From: AR5 sp041497115 | GTDB taxonomy: Bacteria; Methylomirabilota; Methylomirabilia; Rokubacteriales; CSP1-6 | Direction of reading: 5' to 3' | DNA length: 64,000 nt | Assembly (NCBI GenBank): GCA_041497115.1 | Contig: JBGQFW010000001.1 | Span: forward strand, 60,900-124,899 | Shown here: one piece after another, positions 24,420 through 33,074 of the stretch | Numbering within the stretch: the first letter of the stretch is position 1 | Layout: every line of letters begins with the position of its first letter | Made by a program: the position numbers and the translations under genes | Notes under the pieces: model-generated | Database searches by the model: none | Told to the model about the DNA's origin: nothing | Seen by the model: the letters and a program-made list of their open reading frames with translations, nothing else

Positions 24420-25157
24420 ATGATTCGAGTCGAGGGGCTGCGGAAGTCCTTCCACGGCCAGCCGGTGCTGCGCGGCCTCGATCTCGAGGTGCCGGACGGC
24501 TCGATCACGATCATCATCGGGCGCAGCGGCGGCGGCAAGTCGGTCTTCCTCAAGCATCTCATCGGCCTGCTCCGCCCCGACAGCGGGCGGATCGAGGTCG
24601 ACGGCGTGGACCTGGTTCGGCTGTCCGGGCGCGCGCTCGACGAGGTCCGCAAGCGCTACGGCGTGGTGTTCCAGAGCGGCGCGCTGTTCGACTCGATGAG
24701 CTGCCGGGAGAACGTGGCCTTCCCGCTGCAGGAGAAGCTGCGCCTGCCCGCCGCCGAGATCGCCAAGCGCGTGGACATGGCGCTCGAGCGCGTCGGGCTG
24801 GCCGGCATCGGCGACAAGTATCCCGAGGAGGTGTCGGGCGGCATGCGCAAGCGGGTGGCCATCGCCCGCGCGCTCGTCACCGAGCCGGAGATCGTGTTCT
24901 TCGACGAGCCCACCACCGGCCTCGATCCAGTGCTGGTGAACGCCATCCACCGCCTGATCCTGGAACTGCACCGCCGCCTGCGCTTCACCGCGGTGATGGT
25001 GAGCCACGAGATTCCCGAGATCTTCGAGATCGCCGACCGGGTCGGGATGCTGCACGAGGGGCGTATCGTGGAGATCGGCGCCCCGGCGGCGATCCAGGCC
25101 TCGACGAACGACGTCGTCCGGCGATTCATCCGGGGCGAACCCGAACCCGAGCCGTAG
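24420..25157 (+). CDS. mlaF: MlaF-type ABC transporter ATP-binding protein
   Basis: 245 residues. Walker A GRSGGGKS (34-41), signature VSGGMRKRVAIAR, Walker B EIVFFDEPTTGLD and the switch His in VSHEIPEIFE. The SGGM(R/K)KR signature is characteristic of MlaF. It drives the MlaE/MlaD complex. Starts 3 bases after mlaE. Confidence 0.93.
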   Translation: MIRVEGLRKSFHGQPVLRGLDLEVPDGSITIIIGRSGGGKSVFLKHLIGLLRPDSGRIEVDGVDLVRLSGRALDEVRKRYGVVFQSGALFDSMSCRENVAFPLQEKLRLPAAEIAKRVDMALERVGLAGIGDKYPEEVSGGMRKRVAIARALVTEPEIVFFDEPTTGLDPVLVNAIHRLILELHRRLRFTAVMVSHEIPEIFEIADRVGMLHEGRIVEIGAPAAIQASTNDVVRRFIRGEPEPEP

Positions 25158-25182
25158 CGTTACCGTGGGGGGAGGACAGGTC

Positions 25183-25620
25183 ATGGAGCGACGGGCCAAC
25201 ATCGCGGTAGGCATCTTCCTGGTGGTGGGCATCTTGGCATTGGCGTACCTTTCCGTTAAACTCGGACGCGTCTCGTTCCTCGGCGCCTCGGGCTACCTGG
25301 TGACGGTCGATTTCCCCTCGGTGGGCGGCCTCAAGGCCGGGTCCGCCGTCGAGATCGCCGGCGTCGAGATCGGCCGCGTGGAGTCGATCGGGCTCGCCGA
25401 CTACCAGGCGCGGGTGATCCTCCGGCTCCAGAAGGACATCAAGCTACAGGAGGACGCGATCGCCTCGATCAAGACCAAGGGGCTGATCGGCGAGAAGTTC
25501 GTGCGGGTCAGCCCCGGGGGCTCCGACAAGATCATCCCGCCCAACGGCCGCATCCGGGAGGTCGAGGCGCCCGTAGACTTCGAGGAGCTGCTCTCGAAGT
25601 ACATCTTCGGGAAGGTGTAG
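25183..25620 (+). CDS. mlaD: MlaD-type MCE-domain lipid-binding protein
   Basis: 145 residues: one N-terminal membrane anchor (IAVGIFLVVGILALAYLSVKLG) and one MCE domain (VTVDFPSVGGLKAGSAVEIAG, then IKTKGLIGEKFVRVSPGG). The MCE hexamer funnels lipids in the periplasm. ATG 25183 is chosen for the strong GGAGG 7 bases ahead; a GTG 18 bases earlier is weaker. Ends in a short FEELLSKYIFGKV tail. Confidence 0.92.
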   Translation: MERRANIAVGIFLVVGILALAYLSVKLGRVSFLGASGYLVTVDFPSVGGLKAGSAVEIAGVEIGRVESIGLADYQARVILRLQKDIKLQEDAIASIKTKGLIGEKFVRVSPGGSDKIIPPNGRIREVEAPVDFEELLSKYIFGKV

Positions 25621-25629
25621 GAGGGATCG

Positions 25630-26259
25630 ATGGACGCGCTGCGCCGCTCCGTCCTGCTCGGCCTGGCCCTGACGGCCGCCGCCGCCGCGCTCCCCGCGCG
25701 CCCGGCCGCCGCCGGTGCGCCGCTCGAGCAGCTCCGGACGCGGGTGGACCACGTGCTCAAGGTCCTCGACGACCCCGAGCTGAAGAAGGAGGGGCGGGCC
25801 CGGGACCGGCGGGAGATCGTCCGCCAGATCGCCAACGAGATCTTCGACTTCGGCGAGACGGCCCGGCGCTCCCTCGGCCGCCACTGGCCGGTCCGCACGC
25901 CGGCCGAGCAGGCCGAGTTCGTCCAGCTCTTCAGCGACCTGCTGGAGCGCTCCTACATCTCCAAGGTCGAGCTCTACGGCGGCGAGAAGATCCAGTACGT
26001 GAGCGACGCGATCGACGTGGATCAGGCCAAGGTGCAGACCAAGCTGCTCACCCGCCAGGGCAGCGAGATCCCGATCGAGTACCGGATGCACAAGAAGAGC
26101 GAGCGCTGGCTCGTCTACGACGTCATCATCGAGGGCGTGAGCCTCATCTCCAACTACCGCACCCAGTTCAACAAGATCATCCAGACCTCGTCCTATCAGG
26201 AGCTGGTGCGGAAGATGAAGACGAAGCAGGAAGAGCTCGCCGCCGGCCAGCCGTCATGA
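25630..26259 (+). CDS. mlaC: MlaC-type periplasmic lipid shuttle (Ttg2/HpnM-like)
   Basis: 209 residues. Signal peptide (RRSVLLGLALTAAAAALPARPAAA). Then the toluene-tolerance Ttg2/MlaC fold: RREIVRQIANEIFDFGETARRSLG, EFVQLFSDLLERSYISKVE and YRMHKKSERWLVYDVIIEGVSLI. It carries lipid between outer and inner membrane complexes. In many hopanoid clusters the paralogue HpnM plays this role, so with shc at the head of this operon it may bind hopanoids (inference). Confidence 0.9.
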   Translation: MDALRRSVLLGLALTAAAAALPARPAAAGAPLEQLRTRVDHVLKVLDDPELKKEGRARDRREIVRQIANEIFDFGETARRSLGRHWPVRTPAEQAEFVQLFSDLLERSYISKVELYGGEKIQYVSDAIDVDQAKVQTKLLTRQGSEIPIEYRMHKKSERWLVYDVIIEGVSLISNYRTQFNKIIQTSSYQELVRKMKTKQEELAAGQPS

Positions 26260-26996
26260 ACGCGATCATCCTCGTGGCCGGCGTGGCGCGGCGCATGGCG
26301 CCGCTGTCCGACACCACCCACAAGGCGCTGCTGCCGGTGGGCGGCACGCCCATCCTCACGCGCATGCTGGAGGCGCTCGACGCGGCGCGGGTCCGCCAGG
26401 TGACGCTGGTCGTCGGCCACTGCGCCGACCAGGTCCGCCAGGTCGCCGGCGAGCGGGTCGGGCGTATGGCCGTGCGCTACCTGCACAACCCCGAGTACGC
26501 GCGCGGCTCCGTCATCTCGCTCTACGCCGCCCGGCAGGTGCTGCGCGAGCCGTGCCTGGTGCTGGACGCCGACGTCGTGTTCCCGCGCGAATTCCTCACC
26601 CGCCTGCTCGCGCTCCCCGCCCCCAGCGCGCTCCTGGTGGACGGCAGCTTCACCGACACCGGCGAGGAGGTGAAGGTCTACACCCGCGGTGACCGCGTCA
26701 TCGCGCTGGGCAAGAAGGTGGTGCCGGAGGCGTGGGACGCCGTCGGCGAGGGCGTGGGATTCTTCAAGTGCGGCGCCGAGGCCGCCCCCGAGCTGGTGCG
26801 CTGCCTGGGCCAGGTCATCGAGGAGAGTCACGGCCTCGGCGAATGGGAAGACGCCGTCCACCTGCTGGCGCCGGAGCGTCACGTCGGCTGGCTCGACGTG
26901 ACGGGCCTGCCGTGGACGGAGATCGACTTCGTCGAAGACCTCCGCCGGGCCGAGAGCGACGTGCTGACGCACGTCCTCCGGCTCGACGGCGCGTGA
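26256..26996 (+). CDS. NTP transferase, sugar/alcohol-phosphate nucleotidyltransferase type (LicC/IPCT-like)
   Basis: 246 residues. N-terminal nucleotide-binding loop IILVAGVARRMAPLSDTTHK with Lys, PVGGTPILTRML, then DADVVFPREFLTR as the metal-binding Asp region, and VGEGVGFFKCG. This is the small pyrophosphorylase fold of CTP:phosphocholine (LicC) and CTP:inositol-1-phosphate (IPCT) cytidylyltransferases. It overlaps mlaC by 4 bases. Inositol-3-phosphate synthase lies less than 1 kb downstream, so CDP-inositol formation for an inositol lipid is attractive but unproven. Choline-, glycerol- or sugar-phosphate are alternatives. Confidence 0.75.
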   Translation: MNAIILVAGVARRMAPLSDTTHKALLPVGGTPILTRMLEALDAARVRQVTLVVGHCADQVRQVAGERVGRMAVRYLHNPEYARGSVISLYAARQVLREPCLVLDADVVFPREFLTRLLALPAPSALLVDGSFTDTGEEVKVYTRGDRVIALGKKVVPEAWDAVGEGVGFFKCGAEAAPELVRCLGQVIEESHGLGEWEDAVHLLAPERHVGWLDVTGLPWTEIDFVEDLRRAESDVLTHVLRLDGA

Positions 26997-27012
26997 TCCG
27001 GCAGGCCGCTCT

Positions 27013-27762
27013 CTACCTCCCCACCGTCTCCCGCCTGCGCAGGAAGACCTGACGCACGCCGAAGTACGCGAAGGCGTCCTTGAGATTCGAGAAGAGGCGC
27101 TTGAGGGGGCTCATCGCGGGATCGGTCACGTACTCCAGCGTGAGGCTCACGCGCTCCTCGCCCTCGCCGAGCGGGGTGATCGCGTGCCAGAGCGTGTCGC
27201 CGTTGAAGAGGACGAGCGTACCCGGGTGGGTCGTGAGCGACAGATCGACGGGAGTCCGCCCCGCCACGTTGCGGAAGAGCTGGCACGCCAGCCGGCTCGA
27301 CGAGCGCTCGACGAGGCCGATCAGCACCGTGTAACGCGCGTCGCGATAGTAGGACGTGTCGAAGTGGAAGCCGATGTGATCGCCCGGCTCCGTGTAGAAG
27401 TACAGCGCGCACGAGTGCGGGTCGCCGGGCGGACACGGCTGCAGCGCGCGGCCGGTGAGCTCGGCGAGGAACCGGATGAAGGCGGGATGCCGGTACAGCG
27501 CCACGATCGTCGGCGCCTGCTCGCACAGCGTGTAGAAGCTGACGCTGCCCCCCTTCTTGTGGCGGGGGATGTAGTTGCGGTTGATGGCGGGCCGCACGCG
27601 CTCGACCTCGGCCACCATGCGCGCCACCAGCGACGCCGGCAGCCAGCGCTCGAGGTGGACGAACTCGTTCTGCTCCCGGTAGCGGCGCTGCACGTCGGCG
27701 ACGTCCGCGCCGTCCAGCGCGCGCGCCACCGCGTCGGTCACCATCGTCGCCGTCTCGCTCAC
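27013..27762 (-). CDS. Fe(II)/2-oxoglutarate-dependent dioxygenase family protein
   Basis: 249 residues. Double-stranded beta-helix with the metal triad His133-x-Asp135 (GFHFDTSYY) and His193 (DTLWHAITPL), plus Arg204 in EERVSLTLEYV to hold 2-oxoglutarate. A preceding YFYTEPGDHIGFH resembles HalD/SznF-like and prolyl-hydroxylase-like amino-acid or small-molecule hydroxylases. The GTG start at 27762 has GGGAGG 6 bases ahead. It is divergent from the inositol-phosphate synthase gene and shares a palindromic control region with it. Substrate unknown. Confidence 0.72.
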   Translation of the reverse strand: MSETATMVTDAVARALDGADVADVQRRYREQNEFVHLERWLPASLVARMVAEVERVRPAINRNYIPRHKKGGSVSFYTLCEQAPTIVALYRHPAFIRFLAELTGRALQPCPPGDPHSCALYFYTEPGDHIGFHFDTSYYRDARYTVLIGLVERSSSRLACQLFRNVAGRTPVDLSLTTHPGTLVLFNGDTLWHAITPLGEGEERVSLTLEYVTDPAMSPLKRLFSNLKDAFAYFGVRQVFLRRRETVGR

Positions 27763-27795
27763 GCGCGACCTCCCACCCCGGCGGATCTCCCTGGA

Positions 27796-27818
27796 ATCAT
27801 ACACGCGTGTGCTACACT
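27796..27818. promoter_or_regulatory. Divergent promoter pair around a perfect palindrome
   Basis: Between the dioxygenase (minus) and inositol-phosphate synthase (plus) genes: TATGAT on the minus strand at 27796-27801, and an extended -10 TGCTACACT on the plus strand at 27810-27818. The perfect palindrome ACACGCGTGT at 27801-27810 lies exactly between them. One bound regulator could block both. No clear -35 boxes. Confidence 0.45.
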
Positions 27819-27889
27819 GGCCGCACCGTTGTGCCAGCCGCCGCGGGCGGTCGCCGGGCGGACACCTCGTCTCGAGCAGGAGGCCGACC

Positions 27890-28963
27890 GTGGGATCGGT
27901 TCGAGTCGCCATCATCGGTGTGGGCAACTGTGCGTCGTCGCTCGTGCAGGGTGTGCAGTTCTACCGGAACGCCCCCGAGAACACCTTCATCCCCGGCCTG
28001 ATGCACACGCGGCTGGGCGGCTATCACGTGGGCGACATCGAGTTCTCGGCGGCGTTCGACATCGACGCCCGCAAGGTCGGCCGCGACCTCGGCGAGGCGA
28101 TCTTCCAGGCGCCCAACAACACCGTGCGCTTCGCCGAGGTGCCCAAGCTCGGCGTGCCCGTCCACCGGGGCATGACGCACGACGGGCTGGGGACCTACCT
28201 GGCCCAGATGATCCAGAAGGCGCCGGGGTCCACCGCCGACATCACCGGCATCCTGCGCGACACCGGCACCCAGGTGGTCGTCAACTACCTGCCGGTCGGC
28301 AGCGAGATGGCCACCAAGTGGTACGTGGAGCAGGTGCTGGAGGCCGGCTGCGCGTTCGTCAACTGCATCCCGGTGTTCATCGCGCGGGAGGCGTACTGGC
28401 GGCGGCGGTTCGAGGAGCGCGGCCTGCCGATCGTGGGCGACGACGTCAAGTCCCAGGTCGGCGCCACGATCATCCATCGCGTCCTGACCCGCCTGTTCAT
28501 GGACCGCGGCGTGCGGCTGGAGCACACCAGCCAGCTCAACTTCGGCGGCAACACCGACTTCTACAACATGCTCGAGCGCGACCGGCTGCAGTCCAAGAAG
28601 ATCTCCAAGACCGACGCCGTGCGCTCGCAGCTCGCCCACGACCTCCCCGCCGACGACGTGCACATCGGTCCCAGCGACTACGTGCCGTGGCTGCTCGACC
28701 GCAAGTGGGCGCACATCCGCCTGGAGGGCCGCGGCTTCGGCGAGCAGCCGATCAACGTCGAGCTCAAGCTCGAGGTGTGGGACTCGCCCAACTCCGCCGG
28801 CGTCGTCATCGACGCCATCCGCAGCTGCAAGCTCGCGCTGGACCGGGGGCTCAAGGGAGGCCTGATGGCGCCGTCGGCCTACCTCATGAAATCGCCGCCC
28901 GAGCAGTGGCCGGATGACGTGGCCCGTCACCGCCTGGAGCGGTTCATCGCCGGCGAAGAGTAG
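27890..28963 (+). CDS. ino1: Inositol-3-phosphate synthase
   Basis: 357 residues, the short actinobacterial/archaeal type. NAD-binding VAIIGVGNCASSLVQG at the N-terminus, AFDIDARKVGRDL, VNYLPVGSEMATKWYVEQ, and the catalytic-Lys region GDDVKSQVGATIIHR followed by SQLNFGGNTDFYNM. It converts glucose-6-phosphate to inositol-3-phosphate. The GTG start at 27890 is supported by AGGAGG 6 bases ahead. It runs into hpnN after 2 bases, so a membrane-lipid role is likely. Confidence 0.93.
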   Translation: MGSVRVAIIGVGNCASSLVQGVQFYRNAPENTFIPGLMHTRLGGYHVGDIEFSAAFDIDARKVGRDLGEAIFQAPNNTVRFAEVPKLGVPVHRGMTHDGLGTYLAQMIQKAPGSTADITGILRDTGTQVVVNYLPVGSEMATKWYVEQVLEAGCAFVNCIPVFIAREAYWRRRFEERGLPIVGDDVKSQVGATIIHRVLTRLFMDRGVRLEHTSQLNFGGNTDFYNMLERDRLQSKKISKTDAVRSQLAHDLPADDVHIGPSDYVPWLLDRKWAHIRLEGRGFGEQPINVELKLEVWDSPNSAGVVIDAIRSCKLALDRGLKGGLMAPSAYLMKSPPEQWPDDVARHRLERFIAGEE

Positions 28964-28965
28964 TC

Positions 28966-31716
28966 TTGCCGTCGACGTCCAGAACCGGGCGCCACCTGCG
29001 CCGGCTGGTTCATCTGGCCTGCGCCCGTCCCCGCCTCACGCTGCTGGCGGCGGTGCTGCTGGCGGCGGTCTCGGTGGTCTACGCGGCCGGCACGCTGACG
29101 TTCGCCACCTCCACGCGCGCGCTCATGCCGCGCAACCTGCCCTTCATCGAGCGGTACGGCGAGTTCGACCGCGAGTTCGGCGACCTCGACGACCTGGCCA
29201 TCGTGGTGGAGGCGCCGTCGCTGCCCGACGCCACCGTGTACGCCAACCGCCTCGTGCGCGAGCTGCACGCCGCCCACGTTCCGCTCTCCCGGCTGAGCTA
29301 CCGGATCGACCCCAAGCAGTTCGAGGGGCGCGCGCTCCTCTACCTCGGCACCGACCGGCTCAAGGAGATCCGCGACCGCATCTTCGACTACCAGGACTTC
29401 ATGGAGGCGTTCGCGGCCCGCCCGACCCTCGACCAGCTCGTGGACGGCGTGGCCACCCAGATCGCCCACGCGTTCGTGGGCGGCTTCCTCGACCTCGGGC
29501 TCTCCGACAGCAAGGGCTCGCTGGACCTCAAGTTCGTGCACGACCTGGTCGCGCAGATCTCCAACCGTCTCGACCGGCCCGGTCCCTACCGCTCGCCGTG
29601 GGGCGCGCTCTTCTCGGTGGGCGGCGACAGCGCGGGCGCCGGCTATTTCCTCTCCGACGACCAGCGGCTGCTGTTCATCCTGGCCCAGCCGGAGAGCGCC
29701 GCGGGCAGCTTCACCGGCGACCACGCGGCGATCGAGGGCATCCGCGACGCGGTGGCCCGGCTCAAGCGCGAGTTCCCCGACGTCAACGTGGGCGTCACCG
29801 GCAAGCCGGCGCTCGCCAACGACGAGATGACCGCCGCCTTCCGCGACAGCCAGCGCGCCACCGTGCTGGCCTTCGCGCTCACGCTCGGCCTGCTGCTGGT
29901 GGCGTTCTTGAGAGTCGGCAAGCCGATCGTCATGCTGCTGGTGCTGACCCTGGGGCTGTGCTGGTCCATCGGGGTCGCCACGCTGGTCGTCGGTCACCTG
30001 TCGCTGTTCTCGGTGATGTTCATCTCGATCGTGATCGGGATCGGCATCGACTACGGCATCTACTTCCTGTTCCGCTACGAGGAGGAGCTGTTCCTCGGCC
30101 GCAACCTCAAGGAGGCCATCGAGATCACCGCCGCCCGCAGCGGCCCGGGCGTCCTGGTCGGCGCCATCACGGCGGCGGCGACGTTCTACGTGCTCGTCCT
30201 CACCGATTTCCGCGGCATCCAGGAGCTGGGCTTCATCGCCGGCACCGCGATCTTGTTGTCGTGGGTGGCGATGATGACGGTCTTCCCGGCCACCCTGGTG
30301 CTGATCGACCGCCGGCACGCCACGCGGCCCCACGGCAGCGTGCCGCGCGCCATCGCGCTGGAGTCCATCCGGGTGCCCGTCGTCGAGCGCCTCACCGCCT
30401 ATCCGCGCACGATCCTCGTGACCGCCGGCGTGCTGGCGGCGGCGGCGGCGCTGGCACTGGGCTGGGTGCGCTTCGATTATAACCTTCTCAATCTCCAGGC
30501 TCACGGCACCGAGTCGGTCACCTGGGAGAAGAAGATCCTGGCCACCTCCGGGCGCTCCGGCTTCGCCGCCCTCTCCAGCGCCGACACCCTGGAGGCGCTG
30601 CGGGCGAAGCAGCAGGCGTTCCGCAGGCTGCGCACGGTATCCGAGGTCGACTCGGCGCTGCTGCTGATCCCCGACCAGCAGGCCGAGAAGCAGAAGATCA
30701 TCGCCGACTTCGCGCCCATCGTGGCGCCGGTGCGCGTGAGCCGCCCGATGCCGCTGGACGTCGACCGCCTTCTCACCGCGCTGGAGACGCTCAAGCGCCG
30801 CTTCGAGATCGCGGCCGGCGAGGCGCCGGCCGGCGACAACCAGCGCGAGCTGACCCGCGTGGCCGAGGACATCGGCCGCCTCGTCATCAAGGTGCGCCAG
30901 ACCGATCGCAGCGACGCCGAGGCGGCGCTGACCCTGCTGCAGCGCCAGGTGTACCGCGACTTCGTGACGAGCTTCCAGCGGCTGCAGGGCAACCTGAACC
31001 CGCGCATGATCGGGCTGGCCGACGTGCCCCCGGAGATCAAGCGCAAGTTCATCAGCGACCGGGGCCACTTCCTCCTGCAGATCCACCCCGCCGTCAACAT
31101 CTGGGACCGCGACGGCGCCGCCCGCTTCGTCGCCGACCTGCGCAGCGTCGATCCGGACGTGACCGGCACGCCGATCATCACCTACGAGGCGATCCGCCTC
31201 ATGGAGCGCGCCTACAAGCAGGGCACGCTCTACGCGGTCATCCTCGTGAGCGGCCTCACCGCGCTCATGCTGCGGCGGGGGCGGGAGACGCTGCTCGCGC
31301 TCTCCCCCCTGGCGCTGGGCATGGTGTGGACGGCCGGGCTGATGTACGTCTTCGACCTCAAGTTCAACCTCGGCAACGTCTTCGGTCTGCCGCTGATCCT
31401 GGGCGCCGCCTCCGAGTACGGCCTCAACATCGTGCTGCGCTTCATGGAGGGCCGCGACCACGGCGGGCCGCTGATCGCCCGCTCCACGATCATGGCGGTG
31501 CTGGTCAACGGGCTCACCAACGTCGTGGGGTTCGGCAGCCTGATGCTCGCCGATCACCGCGGCATCTTCGGCCTCGGCCTGCTGCTGACGCTGGGCACCG
31601 CGGCCAGCCTCATCGCCGCGCTCGTCGTCCTGCCGGTGCTGCTGCGCCTGTGGCACCCCCCGCTGCCGGCGCCGGCCCTCGCCCGCCACGAGGAGGGCGC
31701 CGAGACTCTACGATAA
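28966..31716 (+). CDS. hpnN: Hopanoid transporter HpnN (MMPL/RND superfamily)
   Basis: 916 residues with two RND halves. Each has one N-terminal helix, a large periplasmic porter region, and a group of helices (residues ~300-470 and ~755-905). Family pieces are FATSTRALMPRNLPF, GIGIDYGIYFLFRYEEEL and LGAASEYGLNIVLRFMEG. HpnN moves hopanoids to the outer membrane. The most likely start is the TTG at 28966, 2 bases after the ino1 stop, because the next ATG would remove the first membrane helix. Confidence 0.9.
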   Translation: MPSTSRTGRHLRRLVHLACARPRLTLLAAVLLAAVSVVYAAGTLTFATSTRALMPRNLPFIERYGEFDREFGDLDDLAIVVEAPSLPDATVYANRLVRELHAAHVPLSRLSYRIDPKQFEGRALLYLGTDRLKEIRDRIFDYQDFMEAFAARPTLDQLVDGVATQIAHAFVGGFLDLGLSDSKGSLDLKFVHDLVAQISNRLDRPGPYRSPWGALFSVGGDSAGAGYFLSDDQRLLFILAQPESAAGSFTGDHAAIEGIRDAVARLKREFPDVNVGVTGKPALANDEMTAAFRDSQRATVLAFALTLGLLLVAFLRVGKPIVMLLVLTLGLCWSIGVATLVVGHLSLFSVMFISIVIGIGIDYGIYFLFRYEEELFLGRNLKEAIEITAARSGPGVLVGAITAAATFYVLVLTDFRGIQELGFIAGTAILLSWVAMMTVFPATLVLIDRRHATRPHGSVPRAIALESIRVPVVERLTAYPRTILVTAGVLAAAAALALGWVRFDYNLLNLQAHGTESVTWEKKILATSGRSGFAALSSADTLEALRAKQQAFRRLRTVSEVDSALLLIPDQQAEKQKIIADFAPIVAPVRVSRPMPLDVDRLLTALETLKRRFEIAAGEAPAGDNQRELTRVAEDIGRLVIKVRQTDRSDAEAALTLLQRQVYRDFVTSFQRLQGNLNPRMIGLADVPPEIKRKFISDRGHFLLQIHPAVNIWDRDGAARFVADLRSVDPDVTGTPIITYEAIRLMERAYKQGTLYAVILVSGLTALMLRRGRETLLALSPLALGMVWTAGLMYVFDLKFNLGNVFGLPLILGAASEYGLNIVLRFMEGRDHGGPLIARSTIMAVLVNGLTNVVGFGSLMLADHRGIFGLGLLLTLGTAASLIAALVVLPVLLRLWHPPLPAPALARHEEGAETLR

Positions 31717-31718
31717 AA

Positions 31719-33017
31719 ATGTCCTATGATGCACGGGTGCCGTCGCTCGGCGAGCGTCTGCAGCGACTCCATCCGTTCCAGAATCGCGACACCCAGCGCC
31801 TCGCCGCCCTGTTCGCCGTCGTGTATTTCTCGCAGGGGATGTACTACGTCACCGCCCAGCCGGTCACGCTGTTCCTGAAGGAGCGGCTGGGACTCTCGGC
31901 GGCCCAGGTCGGGACGTTCGGGTGGATCACGCTGATCCCGTGGCTGATCAAGCCCCTCTACGGCCTGCTCTCCGACTCGGTGCCGCTGTTCGGGCGTCGC
32001 CGCAAGAGCTATTTCCTGCTCTCGTGCGCCTTCGCCACCGCGACCGGCCTCGTCCTCGCCACGCTGGAGATGCCGGGGTACTGGCGACTGGCCCTCTTCA
32101 TGACGGCCATGGGCCTCGGCATCGCGTTCAACGACGTGCTGACCGACGCGCTGATGGTGGAGAACGGCAAGCCGCTCGGCCTCACCGGGGCCTTCCAGTC
32201 GGTGCAGTGGGCCGCGATCAACCTGGCGTCGATCGGCGTCGGCGCGCTCGGCGGCTACCTGGCGGAGCGCCGCGACTTCCGCACCCCGTTCCTCGTGGCG
32301 GCGGCGTTTCCATTCATCGCGCTGGTCATGGGCGCCATCTTCATCCACGAGCCGGCGGCGAAGTCGAGCCGCGACGAGTTCCGCGAAGCGTGGCGGGGGA
32401 TCCGCACCGCGGTCGGCGACCGCACGATGTGGGTGGTCGCCGGGTTCATCTTCTTCTGGACCTTCAGCCCCTCGATCGGGATCCCGCTGTTCTACTACCA
32501 GACCGACACGCTCAAGTTCGGCCAGCAGTTCATCGGGCTGCTCGGCTCCTTCGTCGCCGGCGCGTCGATCATCGGCGCCGCCGTGTACGCGCCGCTGTCG
32601 CGGCGCTTCTCACTCCGGCGGATCATCGAGATCTCCATCGGCATCGGGGTGGTCGGCACGCTGGCGTACCTGTTCTACGGCGACGCCACCTCCGCGATCA
32701 TCATCGACACGTCGTTCGGCGGGATCGGCATGATCGCCCAGCTCGCCTTCCTCGACCTGGCCGCCAAGGCCTGTCCCAAGCACGCCGAGGGGACCTTCTT
32801 CGCGCTGCTGATGTCGATCTACAACCTCGGCGTGCAGGGCTCGCAGGTCACCGGCGGCTACCTCTACGACGCCGTCGGGTACAAGCCCCTCGTGCTCATC
32901 TCCGCCGCCATGACGGCGGCCGCCTGGCTGCTCGTGCCGCTCGTCAACATCCCGGAGATCGAGCGCCGCGCGCGCGCCGCCGGCCCGCCGCCCGAGGTCG
33001 CCACCGCTCAGGGCTGA
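31719..33017 (+). CDS. MFS transporter of the folate-biopterin (BT1/FBT) family
   Basis: 432 residues and about 12 membrane helices. YFSQGMYYVTAQPVTLFLKE, WLIKPLYGLLSDSVPLFGRR and AFNDVLTDALMVENG are typical of the BT1/FBT group, known in Leishmania, plants and cyanobacteria for pteridine or folate import. The ATG at 31719 is 2 bases after the hpnN stop, so it is probably co-transcribed, although no lipid role is known for the family. A GTG six codons in is an alternative start. Confidence 0.8.
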   Translation: MSYDARVPSLGERLQRLHPFQNRDTQRLAALFAVVYFSQGMYYVTAQPVTLFLKERLGLSAAQVGTFGWITLIPWLIKPLYGLLSDSVPLFGRRRKSYFLLSCAFATATGLVLATLEMPGYWRLALFMTAMGLGIAFNDVLTDALMVENGKPLGLTGAFQSVQWAAINLASIGVGALGGYLAERRDFRTPFLVAAAFPFIALVMGAIFIHEPAAKSSRDEFREAWRGIRTAVGDRTMWVVAGFIFFWTFSPSIGIPLFYYQTDTLKFGQQFIGLLGSFVAGASIIGAAVYAPLSRRFSLRRIIEISIGIGVVGTLAYLFYGDATSAIIIDTSFGGIGMIAQLAFLDLAAKACPKHAEGTFFALLMSIYNLGVQGSQVTGGYLYDAVGYKPLVLISAAMTAAAWLLVPLVNIPEIERRARAAGPPPEVATAQG

Positions 33018-33074
33018 CGGTGGGCGGCACCGCGCCCGCCCAGTACCGCTCGGCCAGCTCGCTGATCGGCCCGC

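Noticed and set aside
24420..25157. A separate MlaB (STAS) gene in the mla operon
   Set aside because: No room: mlaE, mlaF, mlaD and mlaC follow each other directly.
28927..31689. 920-residue open frame on the minus strand opposite hpnN
   Set aside because: High-GC antisense shadow; His/Gln/Arg-rich low-complexity translation, no start context.
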